The notes beneath the pieces were generated by a model. That model was not told where the DNA came from. It saw only the letters and a program-made list of their open reading frames with translations, and searched no databases. This document shows positions 1 through 12,952 of a stretch of 64,000 nt of DNA, one piece after another. The translations under genes were made by a program, and so were the position numbers. Each line of letters starts with the position of its first letter. The stretch's first letter is position 1. The DNA comes from Bolinopsis microptera (taxonomy: Eukaryota; Ctenophora; Tentaculata; Lobata; Bolinopsidae): the NCBI RefSeq assembly GCF_026151205.1, contig NC_087072.1:25139799-25203798 (forward strand). The letters run 5' to 3'.

Positions 1-253
1 GCTGATTGCACTTACTCTCTACATATGCCTCCCATCGTGTTCCTCCTATGACCAAGTTTCGCACCTTATTTTTTCCTCTCGATTTTTTCCTCTCACGTCT
101 TTGCAATGTTCCTCTCCACTAAACTCCTCCCCTTGTTAACGCCAATGCTGTTCACTAATTATACAAGTATTTTATTCATCTCACCATGAGCCCCAACTTT
201 GAATAACCTGCAAAACTAATTCCCTAAAACTTTAGGATTCAGAGGTTTGCATC

Positions 254-1815
254 ATGTCATTAGCATCGGGACACAAGGGGCGGCCTGGTTCAATCATGGA
301 CAAGAAAATACATCAGAACCCAAGATATAGAGGTGTGAGCAGTCGAACAAATACTGGGTCTAGCTTGTCTAAATATAACCAAAAGGTTTGTGTAATTGTA
401 TGCTATCTAGTAACTACAATATTTTATTTTTGATTGGCTTTTGTTTTTTAGCTTAAAATATTTTCTATAATATTTATAGTCATAGTAACCAAAGCTTGAG
501 GTAGTTTGATTAATTTGAATACATTTCAGATGGACGATATTAAAAACAACTATAAGTTCAAACAAGGAGAGATATTCAAACGGATGAAGGTCTCTACTTT
601 TGTTCAGCTTGTTATACAAGTAAGTTAAGATAGTAGTACTACTTAGTTCTATAGTTTACACTTTACAGTCACAATGTATGTGTAATAAGGGTTGTTCGAA
701 AGTATGTTTTGATACTTCTTCACTTCATTAATATCATTTGATATACCTACATCAGGTGGGTTTTGTTAACTTTATAGGAATCACAATGCAATGAAACACC
801 AGTAAGCACTAAGCAATTATCAAACCCCACAGACAACATTTTTGTGGTACATTCTGAAATAGAACACAATTAGTATATATTGTATCGACTATCATAAATA
901 TATAAACCAAATATATAGCAATTCACAGGTTTCATTCAGAAATTGCAATTGATTTTTAGAGAAGGAACGTGCAATGTTTGGTTCAGAAGGGGTTAGGATT
1001 ATTCAAAACAACATTTTGTTGATATATAGTCAATTTTAGTTGCATCAATGTTCACTCAAACTATTGACAGGTAGAAAACTACATCCCAGAAGAACAAATT
1101 GGTCTCAGTCCCATACCTGACGATGATTCTCTTCCACCAACCCCCAGTCCAGATGAACCACCTTGCCACTGACAGAAGTTGTGATTCAAGATTTAGTGAC
1201 GTCATCAGAGGTATTGGAGAGTATGATGCTAGGAAACCTCAAGTTCCAGAAACTCTATGTGAAAAACCAGATAAACCTTATCTTCTGCTAGACGTGCGTA
1301 CAGAGGATGCTTATGATTTGTGTCACATAATTGGTGCTGTGAATTATCCAAGTGCTATGCTGTCCCGGGCTCAGAATTGTTTCACAAAAGAAATGTTGAA
1401 CTATATTAATAAAGATGGTAAAATAATAATAGTATATGATGAAGATGAGAAGTTGGCCCATATGTGTTCCACAACGATGATTGAGCGGGGAGTAGACAAC
1501 TTGTTTATGTTGTCGGGTGGACTTAAAGTATTGAGTTCAAAGTTCCCTGAAGGAATCATCAGAGGGCCTCTCCCCAAAGTTTGTCTTGTCGATGCTGACG
1601 GTCGACTGAAGAAACCTAAATCAAAGGTTACTCCAACACCAGCTTGTGAAAATATTGCTGGAAATGATTTTACAGAGTCTGACCTAGAAGTTTTAGAGGA
1701 TACTCTCGATAACCTCATGTTGAGTATGGCTGGTCCTTCAAGAATCGGAGGTATGAGCAGAGCTCAGAGCATGCTGTCCAACAAAAATGCTGCTCAAACC
1801 AAAAGTTGGAAATGA
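254..1815 (+). CDS. CEP41: CEP41-like centrosomal/ciliary rhodanese protein
   Basis: Coding exons are 254-385, 530-619 and about 1071-1815. CEP41 is a centrosome and basal-body protein needed for tubulin glutamylation in cilia. The N-terminus (MSLASGHKG, then HQNPRYRG) and exon 2 (NYKFKQGEIFKRMKVSTF, LVIQ) follow vertebrate CEP41. The third exon holds a rhodanese domain (YLLLDVRTEDAY, CHIIGAVNYP, KIIIVYDEDE, LFMLSGGLKVL) and ends in SWK. The active-site loop has Asp/Glu and no Cys, so it is probably non-catalytic, as in other CEP41 proteins. Exons 1 and 2 end in phase 0. From the first acceptor at 1071 the frame reads an acidic, Pro-rich stretch and stops at TGA 1170, while the rhodanese frame is offset by one base. 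Either the sequence carries one extra base, or the acceptor lies at 1090, which gives an open frame. A poly(A) signal AATAAA lies near 2576. Confidence 0.88.
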
Positions 1816-3317
1816 GTCACATTTTCTATCATCACTACGCTGGCTGTAGACTTACATAGATTTGATTAATTTATTTGTTTTTACTTACATGAAAGGTTGA
1901 ACAACGAACACTCGATATAGACTTAGCTATCGCACACAATTAACTTGTTCATCAAGTCAAGTAATATTTTAAAACTCAGAACAGTGAACCACCGAATTTC
2001 CGGGAAAATCTCGATTTGTTTGAACTTGAAATGGTTTGTTGTTCGAAGTTTTGCTATATTTTTATTTAAGATTGCACTATGAAATTGTGGTGGTGCAGAG
2101 ACATTATTAGGGGGTAGTATTGTCCGACTTGACAGAGCAACTGTAAATGAGACAAGGACAAAAAGGAAAAAAGGAAAATGTACAGGGGCACCATTAAATC
2201 AAAATCTCATAGATCTGATATAAACCATTCCATTTCTTGTCGTGAGCGGTGATAATTCAATAAGACTCTTTAAAAGACAATTTCTATTGCGTGACCTGTC
2301 CTTTTTGTCCCAAAACACTGTCGTTCAAAATGGAACAGAGTCAAAAGTAACAATGCTACCTCCTCCTAGATGAGTGTTGAGTGTGATATCAAGCAAGATT
2401 TTAATAAGGGGATCAGACCATTGATAATATTTTAAAGGTATGCTGCATGTGTAATTGTATTAATACAAAACGGGGGCAGTGTTTGAAAGAGCTGGATTCT
2501 CTTTAGCACCTGCCGTTTGCTAGTAGTAGTAGTAGCAATGCTACTATTGTCTATTATTATATTTGATGTGCATGAAATAAACTGTTCATTACTTTAATAT
2601 GATGTGTTACCATTGGTTTTATGTTCTACCATGCATGCTTCATTGCTTGTCAATTCCACGACCGATTAAATTTGAGTCTAATCATACAAATTATATCTTT
2701 GTTCGCCACTCAATTAGAAGAATCGCTGAAATGAACTCGAATTATTATTTTTCTGATCAACGGCTTATATGAAATTTGATCGCTGATGAACTCAGCTCGG
2801 TATTGTTGTATTTTTCAACACAATCAACAATGAATCTTTAATTGTACAATGTACATGCTCTATAATGTAAGATTCTCCACAGTTTAAAGATTTCTCTCCT
2901 ACAAAAAACTTCATTTAAACTTTAATAGTTAGACTAAATCATAACTAGAACCTAACTCAAAATCTATACTATAGTTTTACTCGTCTACTTGCCCGTGTAT
3001 CAGACACACACACAATACACTGCATACTTTGACCCCTGGGGGTCGAAAAGCTATACAGCTGAATGAATTCATTATTGTCAGAAAATTATGTGATCATTAT
3101 TAGCATGAGTTAAGTATAAAAACGTCACAAATTACATTCTTTAGCATTATTGATAAATTATGATACACATATAATGAATTTTAATTTGTTGACCCCAAAG
3201 TTAAAAGACGGTAATTTCCTAAATTATGTCCGTTAAATAGTAAACATAAATAGTAAATATGCTTCTTTCTCTTGTCCAACACACGACTAACTCCACATCC
3301 TGATTTATAGCTCCTAG
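1816..3317. other. CEP41 3' UTR and CEP41-STPG2 spacer
   Basis: This AT-rich stretch contains the probable CEP41 3' UTR up to the AATAAA near 2576, a short TAG microsatellite near 2521-2536, and the STPG2 upstream region. I see no coding signal. A splice acceptor (TTTATAG) ends at 3310, just before the STPG2 start codon, so a 5' UTR exon probably lies in this interval. Confidence 0.5.
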
Positions 3318-6300
3318 ATGTATGACCGAGCTCCAAGAGCCCTCTCAGAAACACAGAAAGATATCCCCCAACATGTAGGACCGGGAGCATACGAACCTCA
3401 TCACAGATTCACTGACAGAAAACCCATCAGCGGTAAGAAAACCTGGCCATTCTTTAATTTCTGCTTTAATATGTAGGGAGTTGAAGTGACCATAGTCGTA
3501 AAGTAACAAATATTTCACGGAAAGTTTAATGTAATTTAAAGCATCTAAGGATAACTAAAAATATAACCAGTAAATGATGGTCAATAAATCGTGTCTAAAG
3601 TTAGTTGCTGCATGCCCCCTAAGTAGTCACAGTGTATTAAACATTCACATACTCCAGCAGCTGCCTCTGCATGCTAGAAATATTAACCTACATTTTCCAC
3701 AAGCTCCACTTCATCCTCAGAGGGCTATGCACCGTTCCAGTCGATGGCTCCAAGGACCACATTCCTGGATGTACCGGACACAGTTATCTTAGCGCCAGGA
3801 CCTGGTCACTATTACCCGGAAGTGATATCACGTGACCGAGCTAAGGGTGGCAGCACTATCGCTAATATGGTGGGTAGACTTGTAATTTCACGTTATATAT
3901 AGCAAGCACGGCTAAAATGGAATTTAAACAATTGCTGACTCTGAAATTTATCAAATTGACTGTGAACTGTTTTAAATAATCAAGGCAGCTGTTTACTGAT
4001 ATACTGTTTTAAGGAGCCGAGGTTCCGAGAAAGGGTTCCAGATACCCCTGGACCAGGAACCTACTCAACTGAACTTAATTGGATCAAACCGCGGTCCATG
4101 CCTCTACCTGACGAACAGGTATTCGAAGGAACTGGTAAGTTAAACTGCATTATTATTTTAATCAAGGAGCAATTTATGTAGTTTGTTGCTGCTGCACTCA
4201 ATTTAAGCCTATTCCAATTTATTGTATAAATTTAAATTTTCTGATTTTAACTTTCTGATTTTAACTTTCTGCAATGCATGAATGAAAGCTTAACTTAACA
4301 TTTGGTCTCAGAGGGTGAGTAACACGAGTCATTTAATAGTGACTTATAATTGGTATGTTATCTGTGTTCCTACCTTTGTAAAGGTGCAATTAAGTTCCTC
4401 GCTGCTGCACTCACTTTATGCTAGGTTTCCTTTTTTAATTTGCTGATTTTTGTTTTTTCAATGCATGGAATACTACGGACGGATAAAAAACACGCAATTC
4501 TTGATTTGACATTATCTTTGTATTACAGTGATGTATGGTTTGTCAAACTGAATAACCTTTTAAAGAATAATCAGTGGCGTTTAAATCTAATGAAATCTGA
4601 TAAAGTTAGTTTGATATGAAAATTATTACTAAATCTTTTTCTACTAATTATTCTCGAACTTGCTATTTTTGACGTGTATTTTGATAAAAATTACTTATTC
4701 AAGATAATTTCTATTCATGGGGATCGTACAATCTTTAAAGACTAAATTTATCAGCTGAGCATTATATCCTTGGCCCTTGCCATGTTTTTACCACCCAAAA
4801 CATTATCGTTTGTTCTAAGATAGGTTTTATTCAGCATACCTTATTGGTGGTGGCACTGCATAATAAATTCTTACATCTTCAATTCTTTAACTTGACTCAT
4901 ATTCGTTTGACGTGATTCAAAAGATTCGTGACATGGTTATTCTTTAGAATGCCACGAATTAAGTAAAATTTCTTTGCTATCCATACTAAAGAATGCATCC
5001 ATTTAAAAATGTATGATTCAATTTTATTAGACAACATTGCACCACTTGTAGAAAACACATCTTATCTTAATTATTTACAGGACATATAACATGGAAACGA
5101 AAGTTGGATCCACCCTCCATTCCATCACCGGGTAAAAGTTTTGGTTACGAAGAAGGAACAGACGGAGGCCTCATTCCACAAGCAGGGCCTGAGAAAGACG
5201 GGTCATTGGGGCCTGCTTATTATAAGTCAGACAAGGTTTCCACTACTATTGCGGAAAAAAGATATAAGGGCGTTCATTGGTCCAAGAGGACGGAGAATAG
5301 ATTCAAATTCTACTGTAAGTTACTTTACTCTCGCACTTTAGCTCTTATAAATGGTTAAAGAAAAAAAAAAATCGATTCTTGCTTTTATTTAAACTATTTA
5401 TGCTAAAAAACAAAAACAAAACAATCATTATTTTCAAACTTCTTTCAAGTTAATAATAGTTTCTTATAACTAGCTATTTCATAGTGTGGAGCAATGGCTA
5501 TGAAGTTCCATGGAAATTTGATGAAGGTACCATCCTCCAAACGCCTCGCATAAAATTGCACTATTCCTAAACCCGAAAAATTGCATCATGTTGAGCAAAG
5601 TGTCTAAGCCTCAATGCTAACCTCGCATATATACCTTTCCATTTAATTCGAATAATCTGTCGTCAGAGCTTTTACTTTACCCTTTCAGGTTGCATGTTTT
5701 ATCAGCCTTTAGCTCTCACTAAACTTAAAGTGTAATGATCGATACATTTATCTCTCTTAAATTATGAACTCACGGCCAAGTGCTTGCCTTCAACCAAATG
5801 CATACTCATTATCAAGTATTTGTATTCCTGCATCATGATTACAAGTAGAATCATTGAAAATCTTTTCACCATCATTTACTTCTGCATACCAGCATACAAT
5901 TATTATTTCTTTAATGTTTACTATACAATTAAATTGCATACAATCAAATGATTGTTCTTCCTCCCAAAAACTGACAGGTAAACTCAAGCATGAGCGTTAA
6001 GCATTTTATATCGCCAAAAGCGATCTCTAGATAAAGAAATAGGAGATCGTTCACATATTACGTAAGCCAGATTTTTGCCATTTTGGACCATCCACTTCCG
6101 TTCATACCTTTACCATTTACGTTCAAACCTAACTACCAGTATTGAGTATACATAAGAATAGCGTAAGCATTTTTTAACGCCTCCCCCCTCGTAGCTTGGT
6201 TGCTTACGTAATATGTGAAAGATCCCTAAACTAAGACTCCACAACCACATTTTCAGGTAAAGACAATCCAGGCCCAGGACAATACAACCCACACAAAGAG

Positions 6301-9009
6301 CCCGTTATCCAGGAGAAGTTTACTATTTCCGAATCTGGAAAACCTAAGAAATTTGAATCCAGGGTGAGTTTTGATTTTATCATTTACCAATTACCATTCT
6401 AGTTTCTATGATTATATTTAATGAAAATTTCGTGTATCTTACAGTTTTCTTTCTGGCGTTCACACTACTTCCCCTGAAGATTTAACATTTGTAACCAAAT
6501 TCATTTGCCGCAGATTCCAAGATATCACGAGTTGATTCCACTGAAAGCAGACAAGAAAAACGTGCCGGGGCCCGGTTCCTACAATATCAAATCAACACTG
6601 GAACGACATGTAGCACTGCAAGCAGAGGGATCCGATGCTAAACCATTCGGTTCGACGACTAAGAGATTTATATCTCCGAAGACCACTGCGCCTGCTCCAG
6701 GACAATACAACGAAACTAGACATGCTTTTGAATCCTTGAGAAAGTAAGCTTCATATCTCATCTAATTCCCTTAGCACCCGAACTTTTTACTATATTTCTG
6801 ATATCGCTAACTCAGTTTTCGCTGACATTTGGTTTCAATAATCACTAATTGCAGGATAAGTGGTTTAAAAAAGAGTCCATTTGGTCAGACTTCTACGAGA
6901 TTTGGGAAATCTGGCGGCAGCCGCAGTAATTTCGCTCCTGGGCCCGGCACATATAACGTGGACATAATGACAAGCTTGAACACAAACATTCAGAAGAAAG
7001 CACAGTAAGCACTTTACTCTGAAATTTGTTCCATAGCTAATGATTGAAAAGTAAATTCAATTACACTGATTTCGCCCTCAAAAAAGCGGGTAGAACTCGG
7101 TCAGTCACAATTTACAAGCCTTATATTTGTAGCGCGTAACCTCTCATTTTGGTTTAAAGTCTATTTTCCAGCATGCTAAGTGCGCGTCTTTTAGATTTAC
7201 TGATTCTTGGTTGCCATGGAGACTATATATTCGTAGTTAATTAGTCACAGCTGTTAAGACTAGTTTATCATTTATGTCGTCAAAATTGAGCAAATCTAAT
7301 CACTTAGCCGACCCCTAGAGAAGGTAAACCTGAAATAGATGATATACAGCGTGTACTGTTGCTATGGTAACTATCTATCTTACTTGTTACGTTACCACCT
7401 AGTACAAGTTATGAACAAGTTATCTCCTCAGCATGTCTAGTTCTACTAAAGGAGTGTTTGGGTCGTCCTCCGTCAGAACTCTGCCCTATACGAAGCACGA
7501 GGACAAGCATCTCCCCGGACCGTCCCACTACATTCAGGACAGCAATGTCATAGCTGAAAAGTAAATATGTTTTTTCGGTTCGACATGCTATCAATTTCAA
7601 TACTTGACTAGCTTGGGTAATTGGATGAAAATGTTAAATAAAAACACCGAGTTTAAGTGTCGTGAGCTTACCGCTTCTGTCAAAATATAATAAGTATCGT
7701 GGTTAAAGGTTCCTCTCACAGGCTACGCAAAACGAACCATGCCACGTCAGTGTTTGCCAGTACGAGTGACAGAATTAGAATAGCTGGAACAATTGACAAG
7801 GATATTCCTCCTCCGGGCAGCTACAATGTGGAGTCCTCATATCATGACTCTCAAGGTAAGATCCTTAAAATGTCTCCAATGAAAGATTGCCATACTCAAC
7901 TCTAGATATAAATTAATTAAAAGTTTGTATCCGATCGGAGATAGAAATATTTGTATGTTTCAGTCAAAAAGACGACTGCTGCACCTAGGACATTGGCAGG
8001 CCAGATTAAAGCAGGGTCTTTCTTGTCTTCATCTGCAAGATTTGCTCCCCCACGTGATGTTTTGATCAAAGAATCTGATCCTCTGGTGCCAGGTTTGATT
8101 ATCTACTGTTATATTTTTATACTGAATAAATATTAATAAGACTGACAAGGATGTCTGCTCATCGGTAGAAAACAACTTTTCGAAAGCTTGTTCAAAACTT
8201 GATTGGTTTTCATAAGCAATTTTCATAAGCAATCATTTCTACAAACTTTGCAATGATCGTCGTGTGACGTGTACACTAAACACTGAACGATAAACTTCAT
8301 GATATAAAGAGATTCAGACCAAACTTTCGACCAGTGATTTTTACCGATGAGCGCCTTAAACCTTAAATAGAATAGTCAGATGTGATGAAGTTTTCTCATG
8401 ACACTACACCGGATCACCGGATGCTGCTTAAAATATGAATACATTAAAGCCTGGTAGATTTACTTTTGTTAAGACACATCACCCAGGACCAGGAGCGTAC
8501 AACCCCTCTAAAACTGAGTCCTACTTGAAGGGAACCCTTGCCAGCCAGACCCCCAGATTTGTTGAGAAACCTAACAACGTCCCAGGACCGGGACATTATC
8601 GAGAAAGGTACTTGCACTTGTATTTAAAATACGATACTATCACGAGGTGTATTTGAACGGATTTCCACTTTAAGGCATCAGGATTGACATTATTGGGGGA
8701 GGTACTAAATTCATTGAATCCCTAGTCGAAAAGTGCAAATATACTAACGGAAATAATTACAAAGTTCCTCGTATCTCAGTGTTACATCACACTCCTTGGT
8801 GAAGCCGTCCTTCAATGTTACGCTGAACAATCCCACTCTTATCAAAGAAGTAAAATCGAGGGTAAGCGTTTTGTAACTTAATAGTCTTAATGCCAGTGCA
8901 TACTTTCAACGTGTGTGATTCCCTATCATATGTTTTCATATGCCCATCAAAGAAAATAAACGCAACATAATTTCAGGCACCTTCGAAACAGTTGGTTATG
9001 TCACTGTAA
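3318..9009 (+). CDS. STPG2: STPG2, sperm-tail PG-rich repeat protein
   Basis: Exons I can join: 3318-3432, 3721-3869, 4014-4134, 5081-5314, 6257-6363, 6514-6743, 6855-7004, 7432-7560, 7722-7855, 7964-8085 (or 8092), 8450-8607, 8780-8861 and 8977-9009, giving about 587 residues. The family (SHIPPO/STPG) is linked to sperm flagella and cilia and binds or decorates microtubules. The start MYDRAPRAL matches the STPG2 N-terminus. I count about twelve PG-rich repeats, such as VGPGAYEP, APGPGHYYP, TPGPGTYST, NPGPGQYNP, VPGPGSYNI, APGPGTYNV, HPGPGAYNP and VPGPGHYRE. The conserved piece KSFGYEE followed by LGPAYYK is also present. Phases agree at all junctions but one. Exon 10 used to 8092 does not match exon 11, which opens in phase 0. 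A weak donor at 8085 (CTG|GTGCCA) restores the frame; a small missing exon or an indel are alternatives. The last exon is short and less certain. Confidence 0.88.
6042..6226. mobile_element. MITE-like element in an STPG2 intron (TTCACATATTACGTAA family)
   Basis: The ends are inverted repeats: the left end carries TCGTTCACATATTACGTAAG and the right end the complement CTTACGTAATATGTGAAAGA. The element is about 185 bp and has a C-rich tract inside. The same end sequence recurs at 39677-39818 and, as a partial copy, near 10138. Confidence 0.75.
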
Positions 9010-9863
9010 CAGAAATAGGATAAAAGGGTATTTTCATTAGAAAACTGAGCTAAAAAGGAAAGGACTTGTTATATCAGCATTCCCTGACGGCTTAAGATGA
9101 ATTTAGATAATTTTCATACGGATTTTATTGTACAGATTATTAAGTATGTCTAAATGAGATGGAATATAATTAACAGATATGTGATATAAATAACATAATT
9201 ATGATACTCTTAATCATGTTTATATCATTCTTGAATGTTCCGATTTTTATACCTGTTCAGAAATATTTAGCTGTGTAAATTAAATTATTCTTTTCTAGAT
9301 AAGACACCTTCTATTATCTTATACCACGATTGTTGGATGGGCTTTAACTGTGGGTATAGGTATGTATCCGTTGAATAATGTATTACCAAAGAAATTCGTG
9401 GTTAACATGTATGATTATTATTTGGATCGAGAAAAGAGGAGAAAATAAAAAGTTCGTTCTAAAAATAAAAGAATCAACAATTCAGAATCTTCAACATCAA
9501 TCAAATATTCGGGTGTAACGAAATAGATAGGTCTGAAATCTATAGAAAATTTGGAATCAACCACTGCTTAAAATCAGCATCATACTATGAATTTAAATAA
9601 TTTTTCAACGAATAAATTATTATGTCGATAAATAAATCAGATTTGGCTAACAACTGCGTAAGTGGTCCCATCGAAATTGGGCCGAAACTGACTTATCTTT
9701 AGTATCTCACCACGGTTTAAACGAGCCCTGCCAGCTTTGCCGAGTTTCATTATAAACAAAGTCCTGATCATGTATCATCCATTATTATGACCTTTAAGCA
9801 CATTCCCATTCCATCACACAAAAATACATAATTGTCTAATTATCGTAATTAAGGGTTCCACTC
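9010..9863. other. Convergent spacer, STPG2 and claudin-like gene
   Basis: AT-rich sequence between two convergent genes. It should hold both 3' UTRs. A candidate STPG2 poly(A) signal AATAAA is near 9445. I see no further gene. Confidence 0.4.
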
Positions 9864-12800
9864 TCAGTGCAGGTCTTGATAAGGAGGGGGTCGATCAGGA
9901 GGATCTGGTGTCATGTTCAGGGGCGCAACATCGCTCTCCTCAGACGGTGTTGGCGAGATCACTAGATCCGTATCCAGATGTGATCTTCTCCGACATGATA
10001 TAAATTCCAGGGCTGAGGATGAAAAGTCTGTTAGTCGTTTCAGCTTACACGTCACGAAATGGGGAGGCTATGGTATTACGGGCATGCATTCGGTTTCTAT
10101 GGTTGATTATTAACCCTAAAATGGCTCATTACTACATGGGGTCGTTTGCATATTACGTATTCAATTTGTGGACATTTTTTAACCCCTCTCCCCCCTCCGT
10201 AATCAGTTTTACACATAGGTATTGTGTCAAAATTACACTAATCATTTGGAAACCCCCCTCGGCTGGCATAAACAGTCTTGTCGAGTAGTCAAAAGTTGAA
10301 AAGTTTATAAAGTATCGAGCAAGCAGATAAAAATACCATACATACCGATGACTATGATGAGTAGTCCACAGCTAGAAAGCATGATAAACACAGAGTAGCT
10401 GAAGTCTAGAACAGCGCCCAGAGTGGATCTGCCATGTGTAAATCCGTGTGTGAACCAGAACCACAATACCAGTGAACCGATGTTCAACACCGCTGAAAGA
10501 TGACTTGGTTGAGCTGTTTAATCAGTTGTGGCGCTCTTTGAATTTCACTAGCGACAAGCAATTGTTATCTTGTTTATACAACGTAACTGCTCCAACTCCT
10601 AGTCTGTGATACTCAATTTTATTTTAGGATCCAATTCCTATCAGCTAAACTTTGATGAAATTACGTCGCTCTATCGCGTGAGCACATCAAATTAGGTTAT
10701 ATTTAGTCTAGCTGGATGCGCGTGCGCGCGCGACAAATCAAACACACGAATGCGCTAAGCTATACAGGAAAATATTGAGCGCGTGTTCCAAATAAGTATG
10801 ATGCGAGTAACTACGGCGTGCCTTTCGATCTCCTTCCTGAAGGCCGTAAACAAATATCGAGAAGTTTGTTTGTTTAATGGACGTGTATTATACATAGATT
10901 AGTCCAAAATAATAGTCTTAACTTAATTACTGAAACTCAATCAATTATTCCTGATCAAATATATAAGCTTGGAATGTTCTGTAAACAAAACATACTCATT
11001 AAATTCCATGAGCTAGATAGTTTACTTTTCATCTACAAATGCAGAGAAGCATGCGGTCTTAAAGTCAAAGGAATATTTTAAAGTTTTATATGCATAAGTT
11101 TTCATTAAGGTTTAGCACGAAAATGTTTATTGCTTGCCTACGTCCTGGTAGATAGTCCTAACAACAACAAACTAGTTTTGAAGATGGAAGAATTTTAAAC
11201 TACTTAATCGCAGAGGAAATATTTTAAATTCAAATATATGGTGATCATCAGCTACAAACTGACTTGCCGTAAGTCATGGCTATTTATAGTGCATGTCGTT
11301 TTAAGTTCACCTCTGAGACAAAAACGATCAGAACGATGAACTTTAATACACGCCAAAACGGGCGGGAAGCTGTCAACTATATGAGACCTTGGCGGGTAGT
11401 TGACTGCTATCATGGAGCCAGAGTTTTAATTACAAAATATAACCCCCAAATAGATCTACATAAAACGCAACCACTACCACCCTTCAACACGAACTCCAAG
11501 TTGGATACTTAACCTTAAATACTTAACCTTAAATACTTAACCTGAAATACTTGACGTTAAATACTTTAAGTCTACGTACCAGCCAGCACGCTAAGTAATG
11601 CTGATCCCTTGTACCGTTTAGCTAGGTGACAGTGTCTTGGCGCTAATAACTGAAAATATACCGCATTATTATCACAGATCACATTATCACAGACCACATT
11701 ATCACAGATCACATTATCACAGACCACTCATAGATTTTGTCATGAAGTGTCGAGACAGTTAAGTTTTTGCGTGTAGCATGTCTGAAAGTACAACGGTCAA
11801 AATGACACTTAATGGACAATGACACATAATGGACAATGACTGTACACAGTTTTACATGATGAATAATTTATAGTATGTATCATATAATGATGTACATTTA
11901 CTGTTACTAAAGAATACATGTTGAAGAATGAAGATGCTGATTCGTGTGAAGTGCGTGTTATGTGGTTATGATATATTATGTGGTTAACAATGAGAAGCAA
12001 CATCTCTATAACATGTCTGTAACTAGTAACATGTCTGTAACATGTCTGTAACATGTCTGTAACATATCTGTGTCACGTACAAACTGTATTTGTTATGTCT
12101 TAGTACTAATAAATGGTATAAAAGGTGCACGTGTTTTGTACTTTTATAAAAAAGTAAGTACACAAACCTTGGTAGCTGCGGCCATGAGCACAGAGCACAC
12201 CGATACTAGTAGCAAACTAGCCACAATGTTTACTTTTCTAATTTCCTCCTTGTTAACATCCTTGAAGAGCGAGTAGTCTGAAATAAGTGATACCAGTTTG
12301 AGTTTACTTTACAATAAGAGCGGTTACCATGTCAGTAAATTGTTAAAGTTAAAACGTTTATTTCCTACGTACAAGCCGATATTACAGCCGATATGGTTGT
12401 TCTTTAGTCCTCCAGATGTACAACAAAGCCTATTGAGTGTATAGCACAATATACAATTGTCTATATATAATACAACTGTCCTATATCTATTACAGACACA
12501 CACAGCCAGACCATTTCCCTGTGTGTTAAATCTGACGTCTGTCTCATATTACGTGTTTAGCTTATATATCACCCAGAAAAGAAAAAAGAAAAAGGTCAGG
12601 TAATAATTGAGGTATAGCACAAAAGGTACAAATGAGGTCAGAGAATTTTACCATAGCTGGAGTTATATCACTGTCGTATGTTATATTTTCAAGGTGTGTA
12701 AAAATATATTCTCACCAACAAAGAAAGAATATCCGCACAAGATATTACATACCTCAAAGCAATAAATGGACAGATAAATTAAATTGAAGTATTTATACAA

Positions 12801-12952
12801 TAATTAAAAGTAATTCTATAAATTGATAAAATAGTTAAGTTATTTAACTGACATGAGCCGTGAGAGGTTGTAAAGAGTCCCAGGTATATACTGGTGATGT
12901 TATCGGGTCCAATGTAATCTCCTATCTTGGGACGGTACTGGTGTTGCGGCAG
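9864..12952 (-). CDS. Claudin/PMP22-like tetraspan membrane protein (5' end missing)
   Basis: Exons in reading order are 12952-12853, 12277-12168, 11649-11580, 10492-10346 and 10012-9864 (with stop). All four junctions agree in phase. The predicted chain has an extracellular part (YRPKIGDYIGP, IYLGLF), then three hydrophobic helices: VNIVASLLLVSVCSVLMAA, a second around SALLSVLAGAVLNIGSLVLW, and a third around FIMLSSCGLLIIVIGALEF. A cytoplasmic tail of about 40 residues ends in DRPPPYQDLH. This spacing (ECL1, TM2, TM3, TM4) fits the claudin/PMP22/CACNG/GSG1 superfamily, but I cannot name the subfamily. The PPPY is a potential ligand for WW-domain proteins such as NEDD4-type ligases. The exon with TM1 was not found; it should lie upstream of 12952 and end in phase 0. 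Introns hold short repeats and a partial MITE. Confidence 0.68.
10138..10260. mobile_element. Partial MITE relic, same end family
   Basis: The left end GGGTCGTTTGCATATTACGT and the following C-rich, CCTCCGTAATCAG segment resemble the element at 39677. No matching inverted end was found, so it looks truncated. It lies in the last intron of the claudin-like gene. Confidence 0.45.
11510..11726. repeat. Two short tandem repeats in an intron
   Basis: At 11510-11562 a unit like TACTTAACCTTAAA is repeated about four times. At 11667-11726 a unit ATTATCACAGAYCAC (about 15 bp) is repeated four times. The exon at 11580-11649 sits between the two. Confidence 0.7.
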
